34,630 nucleotides of DNA from an uncultured Chitinophagaceae bacterium (GTDB lineage: Bacteria; Bacteroidota; Bacteroidia; Chitinophagales; Chitinophagaceae), in NCBI GenBank assembly GCA_903870685.1, contig CAIQDX010000044.1:1-34630 (forward strand), written 5' to 3'. The notes under the pieces are model-generated. The model had not been told where the DNA came from. It did no database searches and was given only the letters and a program-made list of their open reading frames with translations. Positions 19,768-27,450 of this stretch are shown piece by piece. The translations under genes and the position numbers were made by a program. The stretch's first letter is position 1, and each line of letters opens with the position of its first letter.

Positions 19768-19971
19768 ATGAAAGATAAGCGCAATCATTTGTTGATTCAA
19801 TACTCCGGATTTGCTGTACAATTAACAGTAGGTATTTTAATGGCAGTTTATGCCGGCGATTGGTTAGATAAAAGATTCAACTTTAAATTTCCATTATTCT
19901 TATTACTTTTTTCTTTTACAGTGATGATTGGAATGATGATAAAACTTTTCAAGGATACTTCAAATAAATAA
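19768..19971 (+). CDS. AtpZ/AtpI family F0F1-ATPase-associated subunit
   Basis: This is a 67-residue protein with two membrane segments (about 10-30 and 37-59) separated by a short charged loop (GDWLDKRFNFKFP). The GxxxxVYAGDWLDKR-type loop is the hallmark of AtpZ/AtpI (putative F0F1-ATPase subunit, TIGR02230-like). These proteins assist ATP synthase assembly or Mg2+ handling. It starts five bases after the preceding gene and ends two bases before the next, clearly in one operon. Confidence 0.85.
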   Translation: MKDKRNHLLIQYSGFAVQLTVGILMAVYAGDWLDKRFNFKFPLFLLLFSFTVMIGMMIKLFKDTSNK

Positions 19972-19973
19972 TT

Positions 19974-20384
19974 ATGCAGCAACAACAATCTTTCTCAAAA
20001 AAGATGCTCCCTTTGTTTTTTGCTTTTGTACTGGTTAACAGTTTGGTATTGTTTTATCAAAAAGATTTGAATCAAAATAACATCGATGCATTGGTTGTAT
20101 TTGCTGCTAATGGTTTATTATTTATTTTAAGTGTATTGAGTTTGGCCATGCACACCAAACCGGTAGATAAAAAAAATCCACATGCTGTTGTTCGTGCTGT
20201 AATGTTAGCCACATTATTAAAGCTAATGGTGCTGGGCATTTCGGCCATGTTTTACCTCATAGCAGCAGGCAGTAACAGAAGTATCGGAGCTATTATTGCA
20301 GGAATGATTCTATATGTTACTTACACTTTTATAGAAGTACGCATCGCATCAAAACCTAATCAAAATAATAATGCCGGTAAGTGA
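19974..20384 (+). CDS. AtpI-like four-helix membrane protein
   Basis: This 136-residue protein has about four membrane segments (about 10-28, 38-60, 76-97, 103-124). It is encoded directly behind atpZ, where a small four-helix protein of the ATP synthase I-chain type usually stands in Bacteroidota before atpB. No sharp motif proves the family, so the call leans on topology and position. The last 14 bases overlap the following SprT-like gene. Confidence 0.6.
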   Translation: MQQQQSFSKKMLPLFFAFVLVNSLVLFYQKDLNQNNIDALVVFAANGLLFILSVLSLAMHTKPVDKKNPHAVVRAVMLATLLKLMVLGISAMFYLIAAGSNRSIGAIIAGMILYVTYTFIEVRIASKPNQNNNAGK

Positions 20385-20994
20385 ACATCCCATGCAGGCG
20401 TTAGCCAGTTTTTTGCCCGACGGGAGTTTTGATCTGGTGGTACAATATATCCATAATTACAAAGTTCATCTTACAGTTACAAAAAAAAGAAAATCGGTAT
20501 TGGGCGATTATCGTCATCCTGCCATGGGTAGTAATCACCGCATCAGCATTAACGGCAATCTCAATAAATACGAATTCTTAATTACATTATTGCACGAGTT
20601 AGCACATCTGCTGACATTCGAAGAATTTAAGAACAAGGTAGAAGCACACGGTAAAGAATGGAAAAATAATTACAGTAAATTATTGATAGATTTTGTGCAG
20701 CATAAATTATTTCCTGCCGATATTGAAAAAGCTTTACAACGTTCCATCATTAATCCGGCTGCCACTGCCAATGGCGAAACCGCATTATTACTGGTGTTGC
20801 GGAAGTACGATACCAAAAAGATAGAAGGTGTACATTCTATTGCCGAATTACCCATTGGCTCATTATTTAAAACCGAAGATGGAAGAGTTTTTAGAAAAGA
20901 GAAAAAGCGTGTAAAACGTTTTGAGTGTACCGAAATAAAAACAGGATTAAAATATTCTTTCAGTGCTTTGAGTATGGTGAAGATCCTGAATTAA
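20371..20994 (+). CDS. SprT-like zinc metalloprotein
   Basis: This is a 207-residue cytoplasmic protein. The core LLHELAHLLTF (His75-Glu76...His79) with a third ligand in EAHGKEWKNNY (His93) is the SprT-like HExxH...H zinc site. SprT-family proteins relate to Spartan-type DNA-protein crosslink proteases, but the bacterial role is poorly known. Residues about 150-207 are a small beta-rich tail (GSLFKTEDGRVFRKEKKRVKR). The ATG at 20371 overlaps the preceding gene by 14 bases; a second ATG at 20392 lies after that gene's stop and is also plausible. Translation is probably coupled to the AtpI-like gene. Confidence 0.82.
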   Translation: MPVSEHPMQALASFLPDGSFDLVVQYIHNYKVHLTVTKKRKSVLGDYRHPAMGSNHRISINGNLNKYEFLITLLHELAHLLTFEEFKNKVEAHGKEWKNNYSKLLIDFVQHKLFPADIEKALQRSIINPAATANGETALLLVLRKYDTKKIEGVHSIAELPIGSLFKTEDGRVFRKEKKRVKRFECTEIKTGLKYSFSALSMVKILN

Positions 20995-21008
20995 ATTTTC
21001 TTCTTTCG

Positions 21009-21596
21009 TCAATTATTTCTTTTGCAGTACTCAATTATTTTAATGTCAAGATATTTGATCAGCGTTTTATTGTCAACGAACTTGTAATTGGCTAAGCATT
21101 TTTTAAATTCTTTCTTTCTGAATAATTGTCTTGCTTTTTCAATTCTGATATTGTCGATGAGGATACTGTTTTCTTTCCTGATCTTTCTGTCAACTTCGGT
21201 AATGATAGTATCCTGAAGCTTTGAGATCTCTTTTAGCTTATTACATTCTCCTTTAAAAAAGTCGTCAACCAAATATTCAAAGTCATGTAAAATGTGGTTG
21301 AATTCCGGAAGGTGATCGGCTGATAGAAAGTCTTTATGCCATCTCTTATCCCCAAATCCAAGTTGGTCAAGATAAAAGGGATGACTTACTATAAGATCAT
21401 CATATTGATAAAGAACTTGTCCAATTGAAAAAGTATATTCTATGATAAATGTTTTGCTTTCATTTTTGTAGGATGCAAATGTAAAATGCCCATCCGCCCC
21501 TTTATTAATTTCGTAGTCTTCAAACTGAAAACCATATTCTTTTAAAAAAGGTTCAATAAATTCAAGTCCTTTTGTGAAGTCTTTTAATTGTTGCAT
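21009..21596 (-). CDS. Hypothetical protein, 195 residues
   Basis: I do not recognise this family. The N-terminal half is an alpha/beta region rich in aromatics (FLKEYGFQFEDYEINKGADG, then FIIEYTFSIGQVLYQYDD). The C-terminal half is a Lys-rich helix (RKIRKENSILIDNIRIEKA). There is no signal peptide or membrane segment. It is convergent with the SprT-like gene (14-base gap) and stands 177 bases from the NYN gene on the same strand. The small, acidic/aromatic fold in an isolated position resembles immunity or DUF4304-like proteins, but this is only a guess. Confidence 0.7.
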   Translation of the reverse strand: MQQLKDFTKGLEFIEPFLKEYGFQFEDYEINKGADGHFTFASYKNESKTFIIEYTFSIGQVLYQYDDLIVSHPFYLDQLGFGDKRWHKDFLSADHLPEFNHILHDFEYLVDDFFKGECNKLKEISKLQDTIITEVDRKIRKENSILIDNIRIEKARQLFRKKEFKKCLANYKFVDNKTLIKYLDIKIIEYCKRNN

Positions 21597-21773
21597 TTAT
21601 CCAGGATCATTGAAAGCAATAAAGTTAATCAACTTGCTTTATCTAAAAAAAAACCTGATATTATATTTTGATTATTTTTTATGTAGTACTTCTGCCAAAA
21701 ATAAGAAACAGTTTTCTCCAAAAATTGGCATTAAAACACCGAAATAAAAAAGAAAGTTTATGTGTAAAATCGA

Positions 21774-22583
21774 CTAATGATGTTTTAATTTAACCAGCGG
21801 ATGATTTAAACCATTCACTTCATTTTTTACCACCACATACTTTTTTATATTTTCAAAAAGTTGCGTAAGGTTCTTATAGCCGTACGATCTTGGATCAAAA
21901 CTTGGATCTATTTTTCTTAATGATGTGCCAACTTTAGCAATATAAGTTTCTTCTTCTTCATTTGTAGATATCTCAAAAGCTTTATCGATCATGCTCAAAT
22001 TCAGTTTAGCAAAACCTTTCTTCACTTCTTCTATTGGAATTATTTTTTTTACTTCTTCAACTTTTACTGCATCTTTTTTAAATCTGTTCTTGTTGCTTCT
22101 TTCTGTTTTATTGGTTTCAAATTTTTCGGTAACTATAGGAATCTCAGGAATAAGATTTTCAGAAAAAGTAAATATCTCACATGATTGTACAAAAGCTATG
22201 GGAGTTGCTCTTCGTCCTATTCCCATAACAAATAATCCTTCTTCTCTTATTCTTTTCGCTAAACCGGTGTAATCACTATCGCTCGAAACAATGCAGAATC
22301 CATCAACACTATTGCTGTGTAAAATATCCATGGCATCAATGATCAAAGAACTATCTGTTGAATTCTTTCCGGTAGTATAAGAAAACTTTTGAATAGGGTT
22401 AATAGAATATTGATTGATGAGATCCTTCCAGCTGTTCATTTGAGGAATGGTCCAGTCGCCATATATTCTCCTGATAGTGGCTTTCCCGTATTTTGATACT
22501 TCTTCTAATATTTCTTTGATCAGTTTAGCCTGCGCATTATCACCATCAATTAATACGGCAATATTGAATTTAAATTCGTTCAT
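21774..22583 (-). CDS. NYN-domain predicted RNase with C-terminal LOTUS/OST-HTH domain
   Basis: This is a 269-residue cytoplasmic protein. The NYN (PIN-like) domain at about 1-150 has the acidic cluster LIDGDNAQ (Asp13, Asp15), Asp77 in NSTDSSL and VSSDSDYTGL (Asp102, Asp104), as in metal-dependent RNases of the LabA/DUF88 class. A Lys/Glu-rich linker (about 155-190) leads to an OST-HTH/LOTUS RNA-binding domain (about 185-258, ending SYGKNLTQLF-like with YKNLTQLF). The combination is widespread in bacteria, but its RNA target is unknown. It is monocistronic and divergent from the mla genes. Confidence 0.85.
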   Translation of the reverse strand: MNEFKFNIAVLIDGDNAQAKLIKEILEEVSKYGKATIRRIYGDWTIPQMNSWKDLINQYSINPIQKFSYTTGKNSTDSSLIIDAMDILHSNSVDGFCIVSSDSDYTGLAKRIREEGLFVMGIGRRATPIAFVQSCEIFTFSENLIPEIPIVTEKFETNKTERSNKNRFKKDAVKVEEVKKIIPIEEVKKGFAKLNLSMIDKAFEISTNEEEETYIAKVGTSLRKIDPSFDPRSYGYKNLTQLFENIKKYVVVKNEVNGLNHPLVKLKHH

Positions 22584-22924
22584 TAAATTTATTTATATAG
22601 TTAAGCTACCATTGTTGATTTGCTGAGTAATTGTATCCGTCGGGATAACACCATCTAAATTTATAAATAAAAGTTGATGATTGGCGCATAACTAAACTAA
22701 TGAGTTGCTTTCTAACTCGATCTACATACAGTTTTTTAGATTGAAAAATAAATAGTGTGAATTGTGTAAAACAAAACAAGAATTGTGTAAGTATGATTAA
22801 TGACACAAATTGACCTTTACATGTTAAACAAAAACAAAGGTGTAATTGCAATCTGTTTTATGACAAGAATATCAAATGAAATAGAGTTAGAAATACACTT
22901 GTTGGTTGCGATAAATTAAAATCA
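22584..22924. other. Divergent intergenic region, no gene seen
   Basis: This 341-base gap separates the minus-strand NYN gene from the plus-strand mlaE. It should carry promoters for both. I find no convincing TTTG/TAnnTTTG pair and no strong hairpin. The short open frames inside have no coding character. Confidence 0.6.
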
Positions 22925-23743
22925 ATGCCGCAAATGGGACAAGATTTAGAAGAGTTAGTTGTAGTGAAGGGAAAAAAGTTTTTCATCTCCAAAGAAGTTG
23001 ATCTCTTTTTTACAGGGTTATATAATGTGTACAAATTCATCGGACATTTTTTCAAAGAATTTTTTTCATTGCCTTTTGAGTTTAAAGAAATTATCAATCA
23101 ATGTTATCAGGTTGGCAACAAATCTTTTCTTTTAATATCATTAACTGGTTTCATTACTGGTATAGTATTTACAAAACAATCCCGCCCTTCATTAGCCGAA
23201 TTCGGAGCAAGTTCATGGTTGCCATCACTAATAGCGATCGCTATCATCAGAGCATTAGCTCCATTAGTTACGGCATTAATTGCAGCAGGTAAAGTAGGAT
23301 CAATAATGGGTGCAGAATTAGGTTCTATGAAGGTAACAGAGCAAATTGATGCGATGGAAGTATCGGGTACAAAACCTTTTAAATTTTTAGTGGTAACACG
23401 AATTACAGCTATCACTTTTATGCTGCCCATATTAGTGATATATACAGGCTTGATCGGAATGCTGGGTTCTTATCTCAACATCCATCATAATGAATTGACA
23501 AGCTTTCCGGCTTTTTTAAACAGTGCTTTAAAAAGCATATCATTTCTTGATATATCTGCCTCAATTTTTAAAGCAACTATATATGGTTTTACAATTGGAG
23601 TTGCCGGCTGTTATCAAGGCTATAATGCAACTAATGGCACAAAGGGTGTGGGTAGGGCAGCAAACACGGCAGTAGTACTTTCTATGTTTTTGATTTTCGT
23701 GGAAGAAATGGTGATCGTACAATTTGTAAATTCAATAAGATAA
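22925..23743 (+). CDS. MlaE-type permease of an MCE lipid ABC transporter
   Basis: This is a 272-residue inner-membrane protein of the MlaE/YrbE family with about five to six membrane segments and an amphipathic N-terminal region (25-50). The family signature AGKVGSIMGAELGSMKVTEQIDAME is seen at about 120-145 (Glu in AELGSM). It would form the channel with MlaF and MlaD that moves phospholipids between inner and outer membrane. An ABC ATPase and an MCE protein follow on the same strand. The start is the first ATG at 22925; MPQM could also start at 22934. Confidence 0.9.
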   Translation: MPQMGQDLEELVVVKGKKFFISKEVDLFFTGLYNVYKFIGHFFKEFFSLPFEFKEIINQCYQVGNKSFLLISLTGFITGIVFTKQSRPSLAEFGASSWLPSLIAIAIIRALAPLVTALIAAGKVGSIMGAELGSMKVTEQIDAMEVSGTKPFKFLVVTRITAITFMLPILVIYTGLIGMLGSYLNIHHNELTSFPAFLNSALKSISFLDISASIFKATIYGFTIGVAGCYQGYNATNGTKGVGRAANTAVVLSMFLIFVEEMVIVQFVNSIR

Positions 23744-23821
23744 AAGACAATTCATATGATTTAATATTTCAAAATTAATTCGGCAACATTTAAAATAAAA
23801 AAGATCAGGAACAAATAATTG

Positions 23822-24601
23822 ATGGTTAATACAGAAATAAATATTGAAAATACAGCAGCAGTGATTTCAATCAAAGATTTAAAAAAATCTTTTGAAACCA
23901 ATATTGTATTGAATGGAATTGATATTGAAATATTTAAAGGCGAAAATATTGCAGTGTTGGGTCGTTCAGGAAGCGGTAAATCAGTATTAATAAAAATCAT
24001 TTCAGGTCTGCTGAAACCCGATAGTGGTATCGTAAAAGTGCTGGGGAGGGAAGTAGATAAATTGACTGAACAGGAATTGCAGGAACTAAGACTGAAAATA
24101 GGTTTTTCTTTTCAAAGCAGTGCCTTGTATGACAGCATGAGTGTAAAGGAAAATTTAGCATTTCCGTTGGTGAGAAACAGGCTCAATCTAAGTGAAAAAG
24201 ATATCAATATAGCTATCGAATCGGTATTAGACGATGTAGGTTTATCTCAAACAATTAATCAAATGCCTTCGGAACTTTCCGGTGGACAAAAAAAGCGAAT
24301 TGGTATTGCCCGCACCCTAATTATGAAGCCTGAAATTATGTTGTATGATGAACCTACTTCAGGACTTGATCCATTGACATGTATTGAAATAAATAATTTA
24401 ATTATGGAAGTACAGCAACAATACAATGTAAGTTCTATCATCATTACCCATGATCTAACCTGTGCTAAAACAACTGCCGATAAAGTAACGATGATTATTG
24501 ACGGTAAGTTTTTAGTGCCCGGAAGTTTTGAAGAAATCTTTAATGAAAAGAATGAAAATACTAAACGCTTTTATGATTACAATTTTATAAATAAAAAATG
24601 A
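23822..24601 (+). CDS. MlaF-type ATPase of an MCE lipid ABC transporter
   Basis: This 259-residue ABC ATPase has Walker A GRSGSGKS, Q-loop SFQSSALYD, signature LSGGQKKR, Walker B IMLYDEPTSGLDP and H-loop ITHDL. All catalytic elements are present. I place the start at the ATG at 23822 rather than the TTG just before it. Purine-rich AAAAAGATCAGGAA lies upstream. It ends with ATGA overlapping the MCE gene, so translation is coupled. A 78-base gap separates it from mlaE. Confidence 0.93.
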   Translation: MVNTEINIENTAAVISIKDLKKSFETNIVLNGIDIEIFKGENIAVLGRSGSGKSVLIKIISGLLKPDSGIVKVLGREVDKLTEQELQELRLKIGFSFQSSALYDSMSVKENLAFPLVRNRLNLSEKDINIAIESVLDDVGLSQTINQMPSELSGGQKKRIGIARTLIMKPEIMLYDEPTSGLDPLTCIEINNLIMEVQQQYNVSSIIITHDLTCAKTTADKVTMIIDGKFLVPGSFEEIFNEKNENTKRFYDYNFINKK

Positions 24602-25587
24602 CTAATTTAAAAAATAACCGCCCGGTATTTGTTGGAATATTTATACTCCTTGGCTTAGCAATTTTAATTACTTTCATTTTTACTTTGGGAGGACAGAAAA
24701 AAACTTTTGTAAAATCTTTTACTATAAACGCGGTTTTTAATGATATAGGCGGTTTAATAAAAGGAGGTAATGTTTGGTTCTCAGGTGTAAAAATTGGAAC
24801 AGTAAAAAGTATTAAGTTTTACGGAAATACACAGGTTGAAGTTACCATGAGTATTGAAAACGATGTACAAACTCATATACGTAAAGACGCTAAAGCCAGG
24901 ATTGGTTCTGATGGTTTGATAGGGAACAAGATTGTAATTATTTATGGTGGAGATTCCTCTAAGCCCCAAATAGAAAAGAACGATTTTTTAATTGTAGAAA
25001 AAGCATTGAGTACCGATGATATGCTGGCAACCTTACAAGCCAATAATAAAAACTTATTGGAAGTAACAAAAGATTTTAAAAGTATCACTAAAAAAATTGA
25101 TAGTGGTAACGGAACACTGGCTTCTTTATTAAACGATCCGTCAATGGCTATTAACTTAAAAAATACTATTGATAATTTACAGGCAACAATGTCAAATGTT
25201 AAAACAGCTTCTGTCAGCAGTAAAAATGTGCTCTCTAATCTTCAAAATTTTTCAGGTAATCTAAATAAGCCCGGCAATTCTATTAATAATTTAGTTACAG
25301 ATACTTTGATGTATGATGATATTAAAGGAACATTATCGCAATTAGAAAAAGCGGCTGCAGCAGTAACAAAGTTTACCGAAAATCTAAAAATGGTAAGCGA
25401 GAGATTAAACAAAAACGATAATGCAGTAGGTACATTATTGAATGATTCATCAGCCGCCAATTCCATAAAAGTTACTTTAAAGAATTTAGAAACAAGCAGC
25501 CAAAAATTAGATGCCGATCTTGAAGCAATGCAGCATAATTTTTTATTGAGAGGTTTTTTTAGACGAAAAGAAAAAGCAAATAAATAA
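24598..25587 (+). CDS. MlaD-like MCE-domain substrate-binding protein
   Basis: This is a 329-residue protein with one N-terminal membrane anchor (about 9-29) and a single MCE domain at about 36-125 (NDIGGLIKGGNVWFSGVKIG, then IGSDGLIGNKIVII). A long helical region at about 135-320 has a repeated TLLNDSSAANSIKVTL-type pattern that may form the helical tube or coiled coil seen in MCE proteins. It is translationally coupled to the ATPase gene. No mlaC or mlaB follows. Periplasmic partners, if any, must be elsewhere. Confidence 0.9.
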   Translation: MTNLKNNRPVFVGIFILLGLAILITFIFTLGGQKKTFVKSFTINAVFNDIGGLIKGGNVWFSGVKIGTVKSIKFYGNTQVEVTMSIENDVQTHIRKDAKARIGSDGLIGNKIVIIYGGDSSKPQIEKNDFLIVEKALSTDDMLATLQANNKNLLEVTKDFKSITKKIDSGNGTLASLLNDPSMAINLKNTIDNLQATMSNVKTASVSSKNVLSNLQNFSGNLNKPGNSINNLVTDTLMYDDIKGTLSQLEKAAAAVTKFTENLKMVSERLNKNDNAVGTLLNDSSAANSIKVTLKNLETSSQKLDADLEAMQHNFLLRGFFRRKEKANK

Positions 25588-25644
25588 TGATGTAACTGTT
25601 AACCTTGATGATGCTTTTACAAGCGATTAAACAGCAATTTTAAA

Positions 25645-26904
25645 ATGGGCAGCAATAATAAAACAAACGGGCTATATAAGTTCTGGAAAATTCTCGGACC
25701 GGGACTTATAACCGGTGCAAGCGATGATGATCCATCGGGTATCGCTACCTATTCGCAGGCTGGTGCACAGTTTGGTCTTACTACTTTATGGACGGCTATC
25801 ATTACATTTCCTTTAATGGCTGCTATTCAGGAAATGTGTGCAAGAATTGGATTGGTTACTTCGCAAGGTTTGACCGGTACACTTAAAACACATTATTCGA
25901 AACCCATTTTGTATACAATGGTATTGTTTAGTTTTCCTGCCATAGTGATGAACATTGGCGCCGACATTGCAGGAATGGGCGCAGTAGGCAATCTTTTGTT
26001 TCCTTCCATACACGCCATTTTTTTCAGTATTTTTTTTACTACTATTCTTTTGGTGATGATCATTTATTTACCCTATCGAAAGATCGCTTCTATTCTCAAA
26101 TATCTCTGCATGGTTCTATTGGTTTATATCATCGTCCCGTTTTTATATAAGCAGGATTGGTCGGTTATTTTAAAAGGAACTTTTATTCCAATTATAAAAT
26201 TCGATAAAAACTATATCAGCATATTCGTTGCTATTTTAGGTACTACTATTTCGCCCTATCTATTCTTTTGGCAGGCAACTATGGAAGTGGAAGACAGAAA
26301 GCTCAACAAAACGATCGTGATCAATAAAAAAATAATGCACGAAATGAAACAAGACATTGATTTTGGAATGTTGTTTTCAAATATTGTCATGTTCTTTATC
26401 ATCCTCACTACCGGAACTGTATTATTTAATGGTGGCATACATCAGATCGACACCGTTGAACAGGCAGCACAGGCATTGAAACCATTAGCAGGAAATTTTG
26501 CATATTTACTTTTTGCAATAGGTGTTATTGGTACCGGACTTTTGGCCATTCCTGTTTTAAGCGGTTCGCTATCTTATATCATTTCAGAAACATTTGGTTG
26601 GGAGCAGGGACTTGACAAAAAATTTCTTCAGGCAAAAGCATTTTATATCGTAATTGCCATTTCGTTGATTTTAGGATTAATGATGAATTATATTGGCATA
26701 TCGCCTATAAAAGCTTTGATCTATTCGGCAATATTGTATGGATTAACTGCACCTGTTTTAATTGCGATCATTCTTCACATTGCCAATAATAAAAAAGTAA
26801 TGGGAAAATATACAAATGGCAAACTTTCAAATATACTTGGCTTTGCAACATTTATTTTAATGACGGTTACTGCAGTGGTAATGGTTTATATGCAGTTAAC
26901 TTAA
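25645..26904 (+). CDS. NRAMP/SLC11-family metal transporter with variant metal-site motifs
   Basis: This is a 419-residue protein with about eleven membrane segments. The first segment carries DPSG (Asp29-Pro30-Ser31-Gly32), where classical Mn2+/Fe2+ NRAMPs have DPGN. The sixth segment carries GTTISPYLFFWQ (201-205 TISPY), where classical members have MPH with a metal-binding Met. The Met is replaced by Ser and the His by Tyr. The rest (GPGLITGASDDDP, GIISP-type spacing) is family-like. Substrate cannot be assumed to be Mn2+. It follows the MCE operon by 57 bases on the same strand, without a terminator, so it may be co-transcribed. Confidence 0.85.
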   Translation: MGSNNKTNGLYKFWKILGPGLITGASDDDPSGIATYSQAGAQFGLTTLWTAIITFPLMAAIQEMCARIGLVTSQGLTGTLKTHYSKPILYTMVLFSFPAIVMNIGADIAGMGAVGNLLFPSIHAIFFSIFFTTILLVMIIYLPYRKIASILKYLCMVLLVYIIVPFLYKQDWSVILKGTFIPIIKFDKNYISIFVAILGTTISPYLFFWQATMEVEDRKLNKTIVINKKIMHEMKQDIDFGMLFSNIVMFFIILTTGTVLFNGGIHQIDTVEQAAQALKPLAGNFAYLLFAIGVIGTGLLAIPVLSGSLSYIISETFGWEQGLDKKFLQAKAFYIVIAISLILGLMMNYIGISPIKALIYSAILYGLTAPVLIAIILHIANNKKVMGKYTNGKLSNILGFATFILMTVTAVVMVYMQLT

Positions 26905-26925
26905 AATTAGAAGTACTTGTAATTT

Positions 26926-26943
26926 GTTGATGTTTTCACCAAC
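26926..26943. repeat. Dispersed palindrome, divergent copy 1 (T-loop form)
   Basis: GTTGATG and CACCAAC arms around a TTTT loop. One mismatch in the stem. Same form as the copy at 30288-30318. Confidence 0.5.
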
Positions 26944-26990
26944 CGTGGCGATGTTTTTTATTTTGCTTTCTGGCAAAAGAATACTCGCTT

Positions 26991-27019
26991 GCCATAGTTG
27001 GTCGCTGACCAACAACAAA
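26991..27019 (+). repeat. Dispersed palindrome, copy 2
   Basis: The inner 17 bases GTTGGTCGCTGACCAAC (26997-27013) form a 7-bp perfect stem with a GCT spacer. The copy shares the flanks CGCTTGCC before and AACAAATCGG after with the copy at 27395. Confidence 0.85.
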
Positions 27020-27118
27020 TCGGCCAATCCCCGAACGTCATAACGAGGCTTCTCAAAAGTGATGATTATAAAACGTGGCGTTTATCGCAGCAGAATTTGT
27101 ATTATCAAGCAAAATGAG

Positions 27119-27184
27119 AATGAAGCCGTGGTTATCTGTTCTTTAAATAACGTGTTTTAATGATGAGATAGCCACAGCTTTGAC
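27119..27184 (+). repeat. 66-bp dispersed repeat, copy 1
   Basis: It matches 34551-34616 at 65 of 66 bases (TGATGAG here, TAATGAG there). Each copy is an imperfect long hairpin: AAGCCGTGGTTATCT near the left end pairs with AGATAGCCACAGCTT near the right end, 15 positions with one mismatch and one wobble. Each copy is preceded by a CGTCAT[AT]ACGAGGCTTC motif about 80 bases to the left. This resembles bacterial REP-type elements. Confidence 0.92.
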
Positions 27185-27394
27185 TTGAATTATTCATTTA
27201 ATATTTTTCACAAATGCAACTAACATCACAGTTTATTACAACATTTCTTTCAAAGCTTTACAATGACGTTAAGTAGAGGGTTTCTCTTTCTTTGTATAAA
27301 GCTGTTTTTCTGAGGCCGTAGAAATTCCGACGGCTTGTATTGTATGAATGATCTCTACAATTCTATATTTCAATTCGTTCTAACAAAACCGCTT

Positions 27395-27423
27395 GCCGTT
27401 ATTGGTCGCTGACCAACAACAAA
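27395..27423 (+). repeat. Dispersed palindrome, copy 3
   Basis: GCCGTTATTGGTC, spacer GCT, GACCAACAAC. Inner stem TTGGTC/GACCAA is perfect. Lies 28 bases downstream of the stop of the YdeI-like gene. Confidence 0.85.
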
Positions 27424-27450
27424 TCGGAATTCAATTATTTTTTGATTGTA

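Larger units (their letters stand above)
26905..27450. other. 546-base intergenic region full of repeats, no gene
   Basis: There is no credible coding frame. The stretch holds three copies of the dispersed palindrome (26926-26943, 26991-27019, 27395-27423), a CGTCATAACGAGGCTTC motif at 27037-27053 and the first copy of the 66-bp repeat (27119-27184). It lies between the plus-strand transporter and the minus-strand YdeI-like gene, i.e. a region of convergent 3' ends. Confidence 0.75.

Noticed and set aside
22606-22851. Minus-strand 81-codon open frame in the NYN-mlaE gap
   Set aside because: Its composition is Leu/Phe/Gln-rich without domain pattern and it fills a region that should contain promoters.
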